From: Chryseobacterium piscicola
GTDB taxonomy: Bacteria > Bacteroidota > Bacteroidia > Flavobacteriales > Weeksellaceae
DNA: 64,000 nucleotides
Direction: 5' to 3'
NCBI RefSeq assembly: GCF_900156685.1
Contig: NZ_FTOJ01000006.1
Span: 1-64,000, forward strand
The notes under the pieces are model-generated. The model saw only the letters and a list, made by a program, of their open reading frames with translations. It was not told the origin of the DNA and made no database searches. Of the stretch, positions 1 to 6,424 are shown one piece after another. Within the stretch, counting starts at the first letter, position 1. Each line of letters starts with the position of its first letter. The position numbers were made by a program, and so were the translations under genes.

Positions 1-116
1 AAATCGATATTCTCCACAAAAGCATCAATAAAGCGAACCGGATTATCTTCAAAAATCGAATCTTCTAAACTCGTAAAAACCATTTGATTGCGGGCAATCC
101 CAGCGATGTGTTGCAT
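1..116 (-). pseudogene. IS1182-type transposase 5' remnant, copy A
   Basis: Minus-strand reading from the ATG at 116 gives MQHIAGIARNQMVFTSLEDS and continues through DNPVRFIDAFVENID. This is the start of an IS1182-family transposase (the NPVRFIDAFV motif is typical). The fragment runs off the left edge of the window, so its true length is unknown. Closely similar fragments recur at 1488-1590, 2374-2456 and 4221-4387, always in the same orientation and always in front of the same non-coding leader. None is long enough to be functional where its end is visible. Confidence 0.75.
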
Positions 117-212
117 CTTTAAATATACAAAATCACTCTCGAATTATTGAAATTATTTACCTATTTTTGATTAAAATAAACGGAGGTTTTTTCACAGACT
201 GCCGTTATCTGT
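117..212 (+). promoter_or_regulatory. Slot leader, copy 1: outward promoter and cassette left end
   Basis: Conserved non-coding block between the IS1182 remnant and cargo gene 1. It contains TATTTTTG at 162-169, a match to the Bacteroidota -7 element TAnnTTTG, reading toward the cargo gene. It ends with CACAGACTGCCG at 193-204. The following cargo-specific sequence TTATCTGT (205-212) recurs as its reverse complement at 1253-1260. The same leader, with few changes, occurs at 2457-2543 and 4388-4475. Confidence 0.6.
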
Positions 213-236
213 AATTTTAACCAAACACAATCCAAA

Positions 237-1247
237 ATGAGCATTTGTAAATTTTGTCAAATAAATGACGCAAATAAAAAAAACACTCATTATTTAACTG
301 ATGCAATTATAAGGAGTTGTTTAAATATTGAAGGGTCAAACAATAGAGAAAAAGGATTATATTTTGCGATTAATAGTAAAAATCCATTTATTGAATTTAA
401 TTTCCAGCGATTAGATGAGCATACAATTGAAAATGCCATTGGAAGAAAACCAACTGATGAAGAAATAGAAAACGCAAAACGAATTCCATTTTCTGTTGAT
501 TATATTTTTTGTAGTGATTGTGAGAGAAAATTCACAGATATTGAGACTAAATTTATAGAGAAAGTGTTGCCAAAATTCAGACAGGATGATTTAACAAATC
601 TAAATTCCATTTCAATCAGCGATAATTTAATTTGTAGAAATTTTTTCTATCTTCAAATCTTTAGAAGTACAATATGCGAAGAAGTATTTGACTTACCTAA
701 AGACTTTGTTGACAAACTTCGTAAAATATTATTTGAAAATATTGAAGATTATACAATTCCACTTTCTGTTACTTATTTGCAAACGACAGGTGGACAAGAG
801 AATTACACAGAGAATTATGTAGGATACACAAGTGACAAAAATCCATTTATTATTTTTATGAATGATTTTATTGTTCAATGTTATGATAGAAATGAGAACA
901 TAAAACATTTAGAACTATATGGTTTAAATAATGATAACTACAATGACTTTATTAATATCAATGAAGAAGAATTTATTTTCAATATTTTTCAAAATGATGA
1001 AAGAAAAGCATTTCTTAGCAACTTAATCACAAATGAAAAAGTTAAGCAAACAATAATCAATTTCGAAAATTACTTTGATGAAATTTGGATAAGATTATTT
1101 GGCACAAAAGCTCCTTCTTACCAAAAAGAAAAATACATTAAATCTGTTGCTAATCAAAGTCAAGAAAAACTAAATTCACTTTCACAAGAAGAGATGTATA
1201 ACTTTACATTTTCTTATTTAACTAAATTATTGAACATTAAAGAATAA
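237..1247 (+). CDS. Cassette cargo 1: Cys-rich protein of unknown function, possibly HNH-like
   Basis: This 336-residue protein is not one I can name. It has C4xxC7, H18 and C92xxC95, an arrangement that can bind zinc and resembles the treble-clef part of some HNH nucleases, but I do not see a clear HNH triad. The rest is charged, rich in Asn, Ile and Lys, and has no membrane segment or signal peptide, so a cytoplasmic location is likely. It is the sole gene of the first slot, is transcribed from the conserved slot promoter at 162-169, and starts 24 bases inside the private inverted repeat. A nuclease or effector role in mobile-element or phage conflict is only an inference from its setting beside a SIR2 cargo. 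Confidence 0.7.
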   Translation: MSICKFCQINDANKKNTHYLTDAIIRSCLNIEGSNNREKGLYFAINSKNPFIEFNFQRLDEHTIENAIGRKPTDEEIENAKRIPFSVDYIFCSDCERKFTDIETKFIEKVLPKFRQDDLTNLNSISISDNLICRNFFYLQIFRSTICEEVFDLPKDFVDKLRKILFENIEDYTIPLSVTYLQTTGGQENYTENYVGYTSDKNPFIIFMNDFIVQCYDRNENIKHLELYGLNNDNYNDFININEEEFIFNIFQNDERKAFLSNLITNEKVKQTIINFENYFDEIWIRLFGTKAPSYQKEKYIKSVANQSQEKLNSLSQEEMYNFTFSYLTKLLNIKE

Positions 1248-1252
1248 AAACT

Positions 1253-1408
1253 ACAGATAATAACTAAGCTTTCGTTGGGCTTGAAAAGCCAACAATGAAA
1301 GCCCGTTGAACGGAACCTCCGGTGGCTTTTCCTCCCCACTTGGTAACCTTATGGAGTTGTCGTTTTTAGAATTTTGATATACAAAGCAGTTTTTAGAAGA
1401 ACTGCTTT
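1253..1408 (+). repeat. Slot right end, copy 1: attC-like block with hairpin and terminator
   Basis: ACAGATAA (1253-1260) is the reverse complement of TTATCTGT at 205-212. Extending outward into the cargo, 14 of 16 positions pair. It is followed by the constant sequence TAACTAAGCTTTCG (1261-1274), then a long imperfect hairpin at about 1269-1303 (GCTTTC pairing with GAAAGC, TTGG with CCAA), then CCGTTGAACGG, then a terminator with stem AAAGCAGTT (1383-1391) and AACTGCTTT (1400-1408) plus a T run. The block recurs nearly unchanged at 3701-3857 and as a decayed form at 5227-5360. The layout resembles the end of an integron cassette, but the core does not fit the canonical consensus. Confidence 0.6.
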
Positions 1409-1487
1409 TTTTTGTGGCGTTTGGTAGCATCTCTTATCTTCTGTAGTTTATTCGACCGTTTTGCCCAAAAACACTTGTGCTACTTTT

Positions 1488-1590
1488 CCACAAAAGCATC
1501 GATAAAGCGAACCGGATTATCTCCAGAAATAGAATCTTTTAAACTCTTAAAAACCATTTGATTGCGGGCAATTCCAATGATGTGTTGCAT
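1488..1590 (-). pseudogene. IS1182-type transposase 5' remnant, copy B
   Basis: Minus-strand reading from 1590 gives MQHIIGIARNQMVFKSLKDS, then NPVRFIDAFVEK and a stop. It is the same transposase N-terminus as copy A, truncated after about 34 codons. It directly precedes the left REP hairpin of the RAYT element, whereas the other copies precede the slot leader. Confidence 0.7.
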
Positions 1591-1613
1591 CATTAAATAT
1601 ACAAATTTCTTCT

Positions 1614-1643
1614 CCCGCTGCGCAAAGTCTCCTGACTTTGAGC
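1614..1643 (+). repeat. Left REP hairpin of the RAYT element
   Basis: Starts CCCGCTGCGCAAAGTC, then TCCT, then GACTTTGAGC. The stem is 10 bp with one mismatch. It is the inverted partner of 2343-2372. Confidence 0.8.
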
Positions 1644-1725
1644 AATCAACATAACAAATCTTGTCACCTCGAGCGATATAAAACTGATGTCTGAATAAAT
1701 TTATATATTTGGTAAAAGCATTAAG

Positions 1726-2337
1726 ATGAAAGAAGGTTACGTTATTAGAGATCAGGAAAAAATACATTTCGTTACCTGCACTGTTGTAGATTGGATCGAC
1801 GTTTTTTCACGGAAAATCTATCGGGATCTAGTGATCGATTGCTTTCGGTATTGTATTGAAAATAAAGGAATGCTGGTGTATGGTTTTGTGATTATGAGTA
1901 ATCATATTCATATTATTTTGCAATCGAAAGAGGGTAAACTTTCAGATTTGATTAGAGATTTTAAAAAATTCACAGCAAAGAGTATTTTAGATGCCATAAA
2001 ACAAAATCCTGAAAGCAGACGAGAGTGGATGTTGGAACGATTTGCAAAAGCAACCGAAACGCATACCAGAAATAAGAATTACCAGTTTTGGCAATATGGC
2101 AATCATGCCGAAGAAATTTATACTTTGCATTTCCTTTGGGATAAACTTAATTATATTCATCTAAATCCTATAAGAGCCGGAATTGTAGAAAAAGCGCAGG
2201 ATTATCTTTATTCTTCCGCAAGCAATTACGTAAACGGAAAGGGATTATTTGAGATAGAATTAGCTGATAACCCAATCATAGATGTGACAAAAACCAATGA
2301 GTTTTGGAAGTATGGTAATTATGATAAGGAGGAATAA
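1726..2337 (+). CDS. REP-associated tyrosine transposase (Y1_Tnp / transposase 17 family)
   Basis: This 203-residue single-strand DNA transposase is of the IS200/IS605-related RAYT type. The HUH metal-binding motif is in MSNHIHIILQ (near residue 60), and the catalytic tyrosine is expected in NYIHLNPIRAGIV (near residue 145), both hallmarks of RAYTs. Enzymes of this family cut and join the REP palindromes that flank them, and such palindromes lie on both sides here (1614-1643 and 2343-2372). A TATATTTG promoter element at 1704-1711 lies 14 bases before the ATG. The gene looks intact. Such genes are usually domesticated single copies rather than self-spreading elements, but its place within a cargo array is unusual. 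Confidence 0.9.
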   Translation: MKEGYVIRDQEKIHFVTCTVVDWIDVFSRKIYRDLVIDCFRYCIENKGMLVYGFVIMSNHIHIILQSKEGKLSDLIRDFKKFTAKSILDAIKQNPESRREWMLERFAKATETHTRNKNYQFWQYGNHAEEIYTLHFLWDKLNYIHLNPIRAGIVEKAQDYLYSSASNYVNGKGLFEIELADNPIIDVTKTNEFWKYGNYDKEE

Positions 2338-2342
2338 TTTTA

Positions 2343-2372
2343 GCGCAAAGTCAGGAGACTTTGCGCAGCGGG
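2343..2372 (-). repeat. Right REP hairpin of the RAYT element
   Basis: GCGCAAAGTC, AGGA, GACTTTGCGC followed by AGCGGG. A perfect 10-bp stem with a 4-nt loop, beginning five bases after the transposase stop codon. Confidence 0.85.
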
Positions 2373-2373
2373 G

Positions 2374-2456
2374 GAACCGGATTATCTTCAAAAATCGACT
2401 CTTCTAAACTCGTAAAAACCATTTGATTGCGGGCAATCCCAGTAATATGTTGCATC
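2374..2456 (-). pseudogene. IS1182-type transposase 5' remnant, copy C
   Basis: Minus-strand reading from 2456 gives MQHITGIARNQMVFTSLEES and ends at NPV where the RAYT element begins. It is the shortest of the four copies; its downstream part is cut exactly at the right REP hairpin. Confidence 0.7.
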
Positions 2457-2551
2457 TTTAAATATACGAATTTCTTCCCAAATTATTGAAATTTTTTACC
2501 TATTTTTGATTAAAATAAACGGAGGTTTTTTCACAGACTGACGTTGGTGGC
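2457..2551 (+). promoter_or_regulatory. Slot leader, copy 2: outward promoter and cassette left end
   Basis: Near-identical to the leader at 117-212. TATTTTTG at 2501-2508 reads toward the SIR2 gene, and the block ends CACAGACTGACG at 2532-2543. The private sequence TTGGTGGC (2544-2551) recurs as its reverse complement at 3701-3708. Confidence 0.6.
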
Positions 2552-2579
2552 AAGCTTAACAGACACATCGTAAAAAAAA

Positions 2580-3695
2580 ATGACAAAGAGAATAAAAACT
2601 AAAACAGTATTCATAATTGGTGCAGGATTTTCAGTTGAAGCCAAAGCACCTTCACAAGAAAAATTAGTTCAGAAAATATTTGAAGTACATAGTACTAATC
2701 CTGAAGTTTTCAAAGAAAATAGAATTGCAGAATTTGTTGAATTTTTAAATAATACACTTTGTATTCCATCAGAATTACAAGAAACAATTCCCCTCGAAGA
2801 TATATTTACACCATTAGATAGTTGTATTGCTAACAATGTATCTTTTAGAAATTTAAGTGTTCAAGAAGTTGTCCAAAAAAGGAAATTAATATTTGAACTT
2901 ATCGGTTTAACCCTTCAATTTTTATTAGAAAATTCGGATAAAAAATATATTGATGACTTTGCTAAATATGTAGTTGACGCATCAAAAGTTAGACAAGGAA
3001 AATATCGAACAATTGACCCAGTTTCAATTATCAGTACAAATTGGGACATTCTATTAGACAATTCACTTTATAACAAAATCAGAAATCAAAATGATTTAGG
3101 AGTTGTTGATTATTGTTGTTACATAAGTTCATATGACGAATTTGATGATACGGTAAAGCCAGGACTTGAAATATTAGGCAAAGGTGGATTTAATGTAAAA
3201 CTTTTAAAACTTCACGGCTCTTTAAATTGGTTACAATGTCCTAAGTGCCAGAGAATTTATGTGAAGTTTAATGAGAAAATTGCAATGAACCCGTATGCAA
3301 ATATTGCACATCCAACTTGTAGGCATTGTGACGGAAATTTTGGAAAACAAAAATCACATAATCTTGTTGCAAATATCATAATGCCAACATTCTTGAAAGA
3401 CTTATCTAATCCACAATATAAAATTATTTGGCAGAATGCAGGAATAGAACTTTCTGAGGCTAAAAAAATAGTATTTATTGGCTATTCATTACCTCAAGCC
3501 GACTTTGAAATGAGACAGTTATTATCAAGAATGGTTGACGTAGATACAGAAATTGAAGTAGTAAATTTCAAAGATAATAATAACCCGAAAGTATACGAAG
3601 ACTTAATAAACAATTACAAACAATTCTTTGGAAGAAACATCACTGATTTTAAAGACGGAACTTCAAAATATATAGAACAAATACTAAAAGAATAA
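2580..3695 (+). CDS. Cassette cargo 2: SIR2-domain protein (SIR2_2-like), putative NADase effector
   Basis: A 371-residue stand-alone SIR2-like protein. Visible motifs are GAGFS (14-18, dinucleotide-binding loop), STNWD (152-156), KLHGS with the probable catalytic His212, two CxxC pairs (C220/C223 and C247/C250) that could hold the structural zinc, and GYSLPQAD (301-308). Many bacterial SIR2 proteins of this type are anti-phage effectors that deplete NAD, and others are deacylases; the sequence alone does not decide. It is the only gene of its slot, expressed from the slot promoter at 2501-2508, and bounded by a private inverted repeat. No partner gene such as Argonaute, HerA or a TIR protein is in the slot. 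A defence role is inference from family and context. Confidence 0.85.
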   Translation: MTKRIKTKTVFIIGAGFSVEAKAPSQEKLVQKIFEVHSTNPEVFKENRIAEFVEFLNNTLCIPSELQETIPLEDIFTPLDSCIANNVSFRNLSVQEVVQKRKLIFELIGLTLQFLLENSDKKYIDDFAKYVVDASKVRQGKYRTIDPVSIISTNWDILLDNSLYNKIRNQNDLGVVDYCCYISSYDEFDDTVKPGLEILGKGGFNVKLLKLHGSLNWLQCPKCQRIYVKFNEKIAMNPYANIAHPTCRHCDGNFGKQKSHNLVANIIMPTFLKDLSNPQYKIIWQNAGIELSEAKKIVFIGYSLPQADFEMRQLLSRMVDVDTEIEVVNFKDNNNPKVYEDLINNYKQFFGRNITDFKDGTSKYIEQILKE

Positions 3696-3700
3696 AGCCA

Positions 3701-3857
3701 GCCACCAATAACTAAGCTTTCGTTGGGCTTGAAAAGCCAACAATGAAAGCCCGTTGAACGGAACCTTCGGTGGCTTTTCCTCCCCACTTGGTAATCTTAT
3801 GGAGTTGTCGTTTTTAGAATTTTGATATACAAAGCAGTTTTTAGAAGGACTGCTTTT
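3701..3857 (+). repeat. Slot right end, copy 2: attC-like block with hairpin and terminator
   Basis: GCCACCAA (3701-3708) is the reverse complement of TTGGTGGC at 2544-2551; extended into the cargo, 12 of 14 positions pair. Then come the constant TAACTAAGCTTTCG (3709-3722), the same hairpin and CCGTTGAACGG as in copy 1, and a terminator with stem AAAGCAGT / ACTGCTTT and a T run at 3831-3857. Confidence 0.6.
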
Positions 3858-3940
3858 TTTTGTGGCGTTTAGTAGCCGTTAGAAGCGGATTTCTGCGGTT
3901 TTTCTTTGTGGCAGAACACAATTTCCCTTACCCACAATGG

Positions 3941-4190
3941 TTATTTTGCAGATGAAGTTGGGGTTACGAAAAGAAAATCCTCTGGCGGTCCTCGCTGTCC
4001 GAAAAGTGCGATGGTCACGAGGTTTCCTTCCTTGCAACACCGGCATTTTTTAAGCAAAGTTTTGGGTTTTACCTCCGGAATTTGGATTTTTAAAGTGGTT
4101 TGTAAATCCTGAAGTTTGCCCCGTTTCCATGAACTGCTTAAAATCCCGTAATGGAAAAATTCGATGAAATATTTTTTGTTGAAATAGCAA
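3941..4190 (-). pseudogene. IS91-type transposase 3' remnant
   Basis: Minus-strand reading toward 3941 gives FFHYGILSSSWKRGKLQDLQ, then a Cys cluster (KKCRCCKEGNLVTIALFGQR) and GPPEDF before a stop at 3941-3943. HYGI..SWKRGKL and the Cys-rich tail ending in RGPP are typical of the C-terminus of IS91-family (Y2) transposases. The N-terminal and catalytic parts are missing. It abuts the IS1182 remnant, so the block between slots 3 and 4 is a patchwork of decayed elements. Confidence 0.7.
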
Positions 4191-4220
4191 GACTAAATGA
4201 GAAATATCTTTTTCCTTGAA

Positions 4221-4387
4221 TTCGGTCGTCCTTCCGTTTTCGGAGTTCGAAGTTCAAAACCCAACGCTTTCAAATCGATATTCTCCACAAAAACATCAAT
4301 AAAGCGAACCGGATTTTCTCCAGAAATCGAATCTTCTAAACTCGTAAAAACCATTTGATCGCGGGCAATCCCAGCGATGTGTTGCAT
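4221..4387 (-). pseudogene. IS1182-type transposase 5' remnant, copy D
   Basis: Longest visible copy. From 4387 it reads MQHIAGIARDQMVFTSLEDS, NPVRFIDVFVENIDLKALGF, then ELRTPKTEGRP before homology ends. IS1182 transposases normally continue for several hundred residues. The reading frame stops at 4193 within unrelated sequence. Confidence 0.75.
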
Positions 4388-4483
4388 CTTTAAATATACA
4401 AAATCACTCTCGAATTATTGAAATTATTTACCTATTTTTGATTAAAATAAACGGAGGTTTTTTCACAGACTGACGTTAGACAC
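4388..4483 (+). promoter_or_regulatory. Slot leader, copy 3: outward promoter and cassette left end
   Basis: Near-identical to the leaders at 117-212 and 2457-2551. TATTTTTG is at 4433-4440 and the block ends CACAGACTGACG at 4464-4475. The following GTTAGAC matches the integron core consensus GTTRRRY, but the corresponding inverse repeat is not found after the cargo. Confidence 0.55.
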
Positions 4484-4502
4484 AATAATAAGGAGACTCC
4501 GT

Positions 4503-4817
4503 ATGAAAATGTACATTATCGTAAAAGACAGTATTCCAGATAAACTAGTTCCTGTAATTACGGCACACGCAGCTTTAGCTTGTTACAAAAAATTTGAGGA
4601 GCATGAGAATATGATTAAATGGATTAATGAAACATTTAAAAAAGTAGTTTGCATTGTAAATGAGATTGAATTTGACCAATTTAAAAGCGAACTAGATTTT
4701 GTGGTGTTAACAGAATCTTCTCTTGAAAGCAAAGAGGTTAGTTTAGCATTTTGCCCAAGAGCAGAATTTCCAAAAAAATTTAAATTCCTAAAAATGTGGA
4801 CACCACAAAATATATAA
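4503..4817 (+). CDS. Cassette cargo 3a: small PTH2-like protein
   Basis: This 104-residue protein resembles the peptidyl-tRNA hydrolase 2 fold: KMYIIVKDSIPDKLVPVITA then HAALACYKKF near the N-terminus, KKVVCIVNEI in the middle, and TESSLESKEVSLAFCPR toward the end. Bacteroidota and others have stand-alone proteins of this fold whose function is not settled, so hydrolase activity should not be assumed. An AAGGAG-type Shine-Dalgarno sequence (aaggag, 4490-4495) lies a few bases before the ATG, which is unusual in this phylum and supports the start. The next gene follows after one base, so the two are probably translationally coupled and expressed from the slot promoter at 4433-4440. Confidence 0.75.
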   Translation: MKMYIIVKDSIPDKLVPVITAHAALACYKKFEEHENMIKWINETFKKVVCIVNEIEFDQFKSELDFVVLTESSLESKEVSLAFCPRAEFPKKFKFLKMWTPQNI

Positions 4818-4818
4818 A

Positions 4819-5208
4819 ATGGAAAATAAAGTATACAACTGGCTTGTTAAAAAAGGAACTATTTCTGTTCGAAAAAATGGCGATTTAATAATGCTACAAC
4901 TTGACTATGAAAATGGAGAAAGTTGTTTACTGACAAGAGCAGACAATGATGAAATTATTCAATTATTAACTACAATTGCAGAACAGATTTGGGAAAATCC
5001 TAACTATGAAAGAAAACCTTATACAAAGCAACTATATGAGAAGATTGACAATGACTATTATTGGGAAATAAACGGATCTAAACTTATCATAAGATACAAT
5101 GAAAATGAAAATGCAACAGAAATTAGAAGCGATGAAAGTAAAGAATTGAATATAGAAATAAACTATATAATAGAGATAGTACAAATTTTAGAACATTTGA
5201 GCCGTTAA
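4819..5208 (+). CDS. Cassette cargo 3b: hypothetical 129-residue protein
   Basis: I do not recognise this family. The protein is acidic, soluble, without signal peptide, membrane segment or Cys motif, and looks like a small alpha/beta domain (alternating strands such as LIMLQLDYENGESCLL and SKLIIRYNENE). It begins one base after the PTH2-like gene, which suggests that the two work together, for example as a pair of interacting proteins. Whether this is a toxin-antitoxin pair or an enzyme with a partner cannot be told from the sequence. Confidence 0.65.
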   Translation: MENKVYNWLVKKGTISVRKNGDLIMLQLDYENGESCLLTRADNDEIIQLLTTIAEQIWENPNYERKPYTKQLYEKIDNDYYWEINGSKLIIRYNENENATEIRSDESKELNIEINYIIEIVQILEHLSR

Positions 5209-5226
5209 AAATACTCAACTTACCAG

Positions 5227-5360
5227 CTAAGCTTTCGTTTGTATGAAAGACAAAAAACCTTGTAAGTTTGCCAAAGGGAAATGATTTACAATCACCGATT
5301 CCACTAAAAAAAGAGATACATTCCGTTGAACGAAAAGTTCGGTAGTTTTTCGACAGTGCT
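5227..5360 (+). repeat. Decayed slot right end, copy 3
   Basis: Shares CTAAGCTTTCGTT (5227-5239), CCGTTGAACG (5323-5332) and a TTCGGTxGxTTTT segment with the slot ends at 1253-1408 and 3701-3857, in the same order, but the sequence between is different. The bases before CTAAGC do not pair with the left end of the slot at 4476-4483, so this end is diverged or belongs to a different cassette. It marks the right limit of the array. Confidence 0.45.
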
Positions 5361-5383
5361 GCACCATTATATAGCAACAATAC

Positions 5384-6424
5384 TTATTTAGATAAACGAA
5401 AAAAATTATGCTCATTAAACTCATTCCTAAAATTGGAATGCTGAGTAGCCGTAAAATAATCACAAAAAATTTGATATATTTCAGAATCTATATGAGTGGC
5501 TTTTAGTCCTAACTGGAAATAAATTTCCAAAATCTGATGAGATAAGTTTTCTACCAAAACGGTTGATAAGCTGTGGATTTCAGCCTGTTTTTCAGAACTT
5601 ATTAATTCGAAATCATTCAGTAAAACTTCTATTTCATTGGCAAAACACATCAATTTTTCTTTTTGCTTTTCTATGTTTTGATTGAATAAGCTTAAATTTA
5701 AATGTGGCCGAATTTTAATTGCTTCCTCAGAAAAATGCGCCGCCATCCCAAGATAGTTTACTAGCAAAGTAAAGTCTGCAAAAATCCGGAATGGTATTTT
5801 ATCTAAAACATCATTCGTGAAAAATTCATCGTAAACAAAACTGTAATCTTCCGAAACTTTTGCATTGTTTACTTTAAAAGAATACGTTCCCGTAGCTTTC
5901 ATACCCATGGATTTCCAATTGGGAATAATTTCTACCTGATCTTTAAGAATTACAAATGACCGAATGATTTCAGTACCCGATTCATCCAGCAAAGGATTCC
6001 CATTGTCAGTCAGTTTTGCATTCAGTGTAAAATGACTCAAATGTGGCGTTCCTGTTGCGAAATGCCAAAGCCCGTTGATAATGTAAGATCCGTCGTTTTG
6101 TTTCTCTGCATTTCCGCCAATCATTCCACTTCCTCCAAAGCAAGTATTTGGGTTAGCGAAAAGTGTTGAGGCAACATTTGGTTTTAAATTTCTAGAGAAA
6201 AAATTGGCGCCCGAACATAAAGTAAGCATCCAACCCAAACTCCCATCAATTTTTGCCCATTCAAAAAGTAATTTTAAACCTTCATTTAAACGAAATCCCA
6301 ATCCACCGTATTGTTTGGGAACCCAAATCTGAAGCAAACGTTGCTCATGAATAGCACTCATTATTTTTGGGGAAACTTCAGAAGCTCCCAGCATTTCATT
6401 TCTGATGTCTTTATGCGAAAGCAT
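5384..6424 (-). CDS. Acyl-CoA dehydrogenase-like flavoprotein
   Basis: A 346-residue protein of the acyl-CoA dehydrogenase / HpaB-like fold: an N-terminal helical part (PKQYGGLGFRLNEGLKLLFE), the beta-domain segment GGSGMIGGNAEKQNDGSYII then NGLWHFATG, and WKSMGMKATGTYSFKVNN, typical of the family. It is shorter than most acyl-CoA dehydrogenases (about 380 residues), the shortfall being at the C-terminal helical bundle, and I do not see the usual catalytic Glu motif, so a monooxygenase-type or other flavin role is equally possible. I chose the ATG at 6424, which overlaps the 3' end of the upstream pnuC-type gene by 14 bases. The pair is therefore probably co-transcribed under the TPP riboswitch. 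Confidence 0.75.
   Translation of the reverse strand: MLSHKDIRNEMLGASEVSPKIMSAIHEQRLLQIWVPKQYGGLGFRLNEGLKLLFEWAKIDGSLGWMLTLCSGANFFSRNLKPNVASTLFANPNTCFGGSGMIGGNAEKQNDGSYIINGLWHFATGTPHLSHFTLNAKLTDNGNPLLDESGTEIIRSFVILKDQVEIIPNWKSMGMKATGTYSFKVNNAKVSEDYSFVYDEFFTNDVLDKIPFRIFADFTLLVNYLGMAAHFSEEAIKIRPHLNLSLFNQNIEKQKEKLMCFANEIEVLLNDFELISSEKQAEIHSLSTVLVENLSHQILEIYFQLGLKATHIDSEIYQIFCDYFTATQHSNFRNEFNEHNFFRLSK

Larger units (their letters stand above)
1614..2372 (+). mobile_element. RAYT element: REP-associated transposase between inverted REP hairpins
   Basis: The element consists of a tyrosine transposase gene bracketed by two 30-nt inverted copies of one palindrome: 1614-1643, and 2343-2372 as its near-perfect reverse complement (one difference). 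The right copy forms a perfect 10-bp stem, GCGCAAAGTC / GACTTTGCGC, around a 4-nt loop. The flanks are two different truncated IS1182 remnants (copy B to the left, copy C to the right), so the element sits where a cargo slot of the array would otherwise be. Confidence 0.75.

Noticed and set aside
1480..1767. Minus-strand open frame of 95 codons
   Set aside because: Only the part at 1488-1590 is transposase-like; the rest reads through the REP hairpin and the start of the RAYT gene in reverse.
3906..4112. Plus-strand open frame of 68 codons
   Set aside because: It is antisense to the IS91-type transposase remnant, which has clear homology on the minus strand.
1253..5360. Canonical integron with attC sites
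   Set aside because: No integron integrase is present; only one of three left ends matches GTTRRRY and the inverse core reads AATAAC. I therefore report it only as cassette-like.
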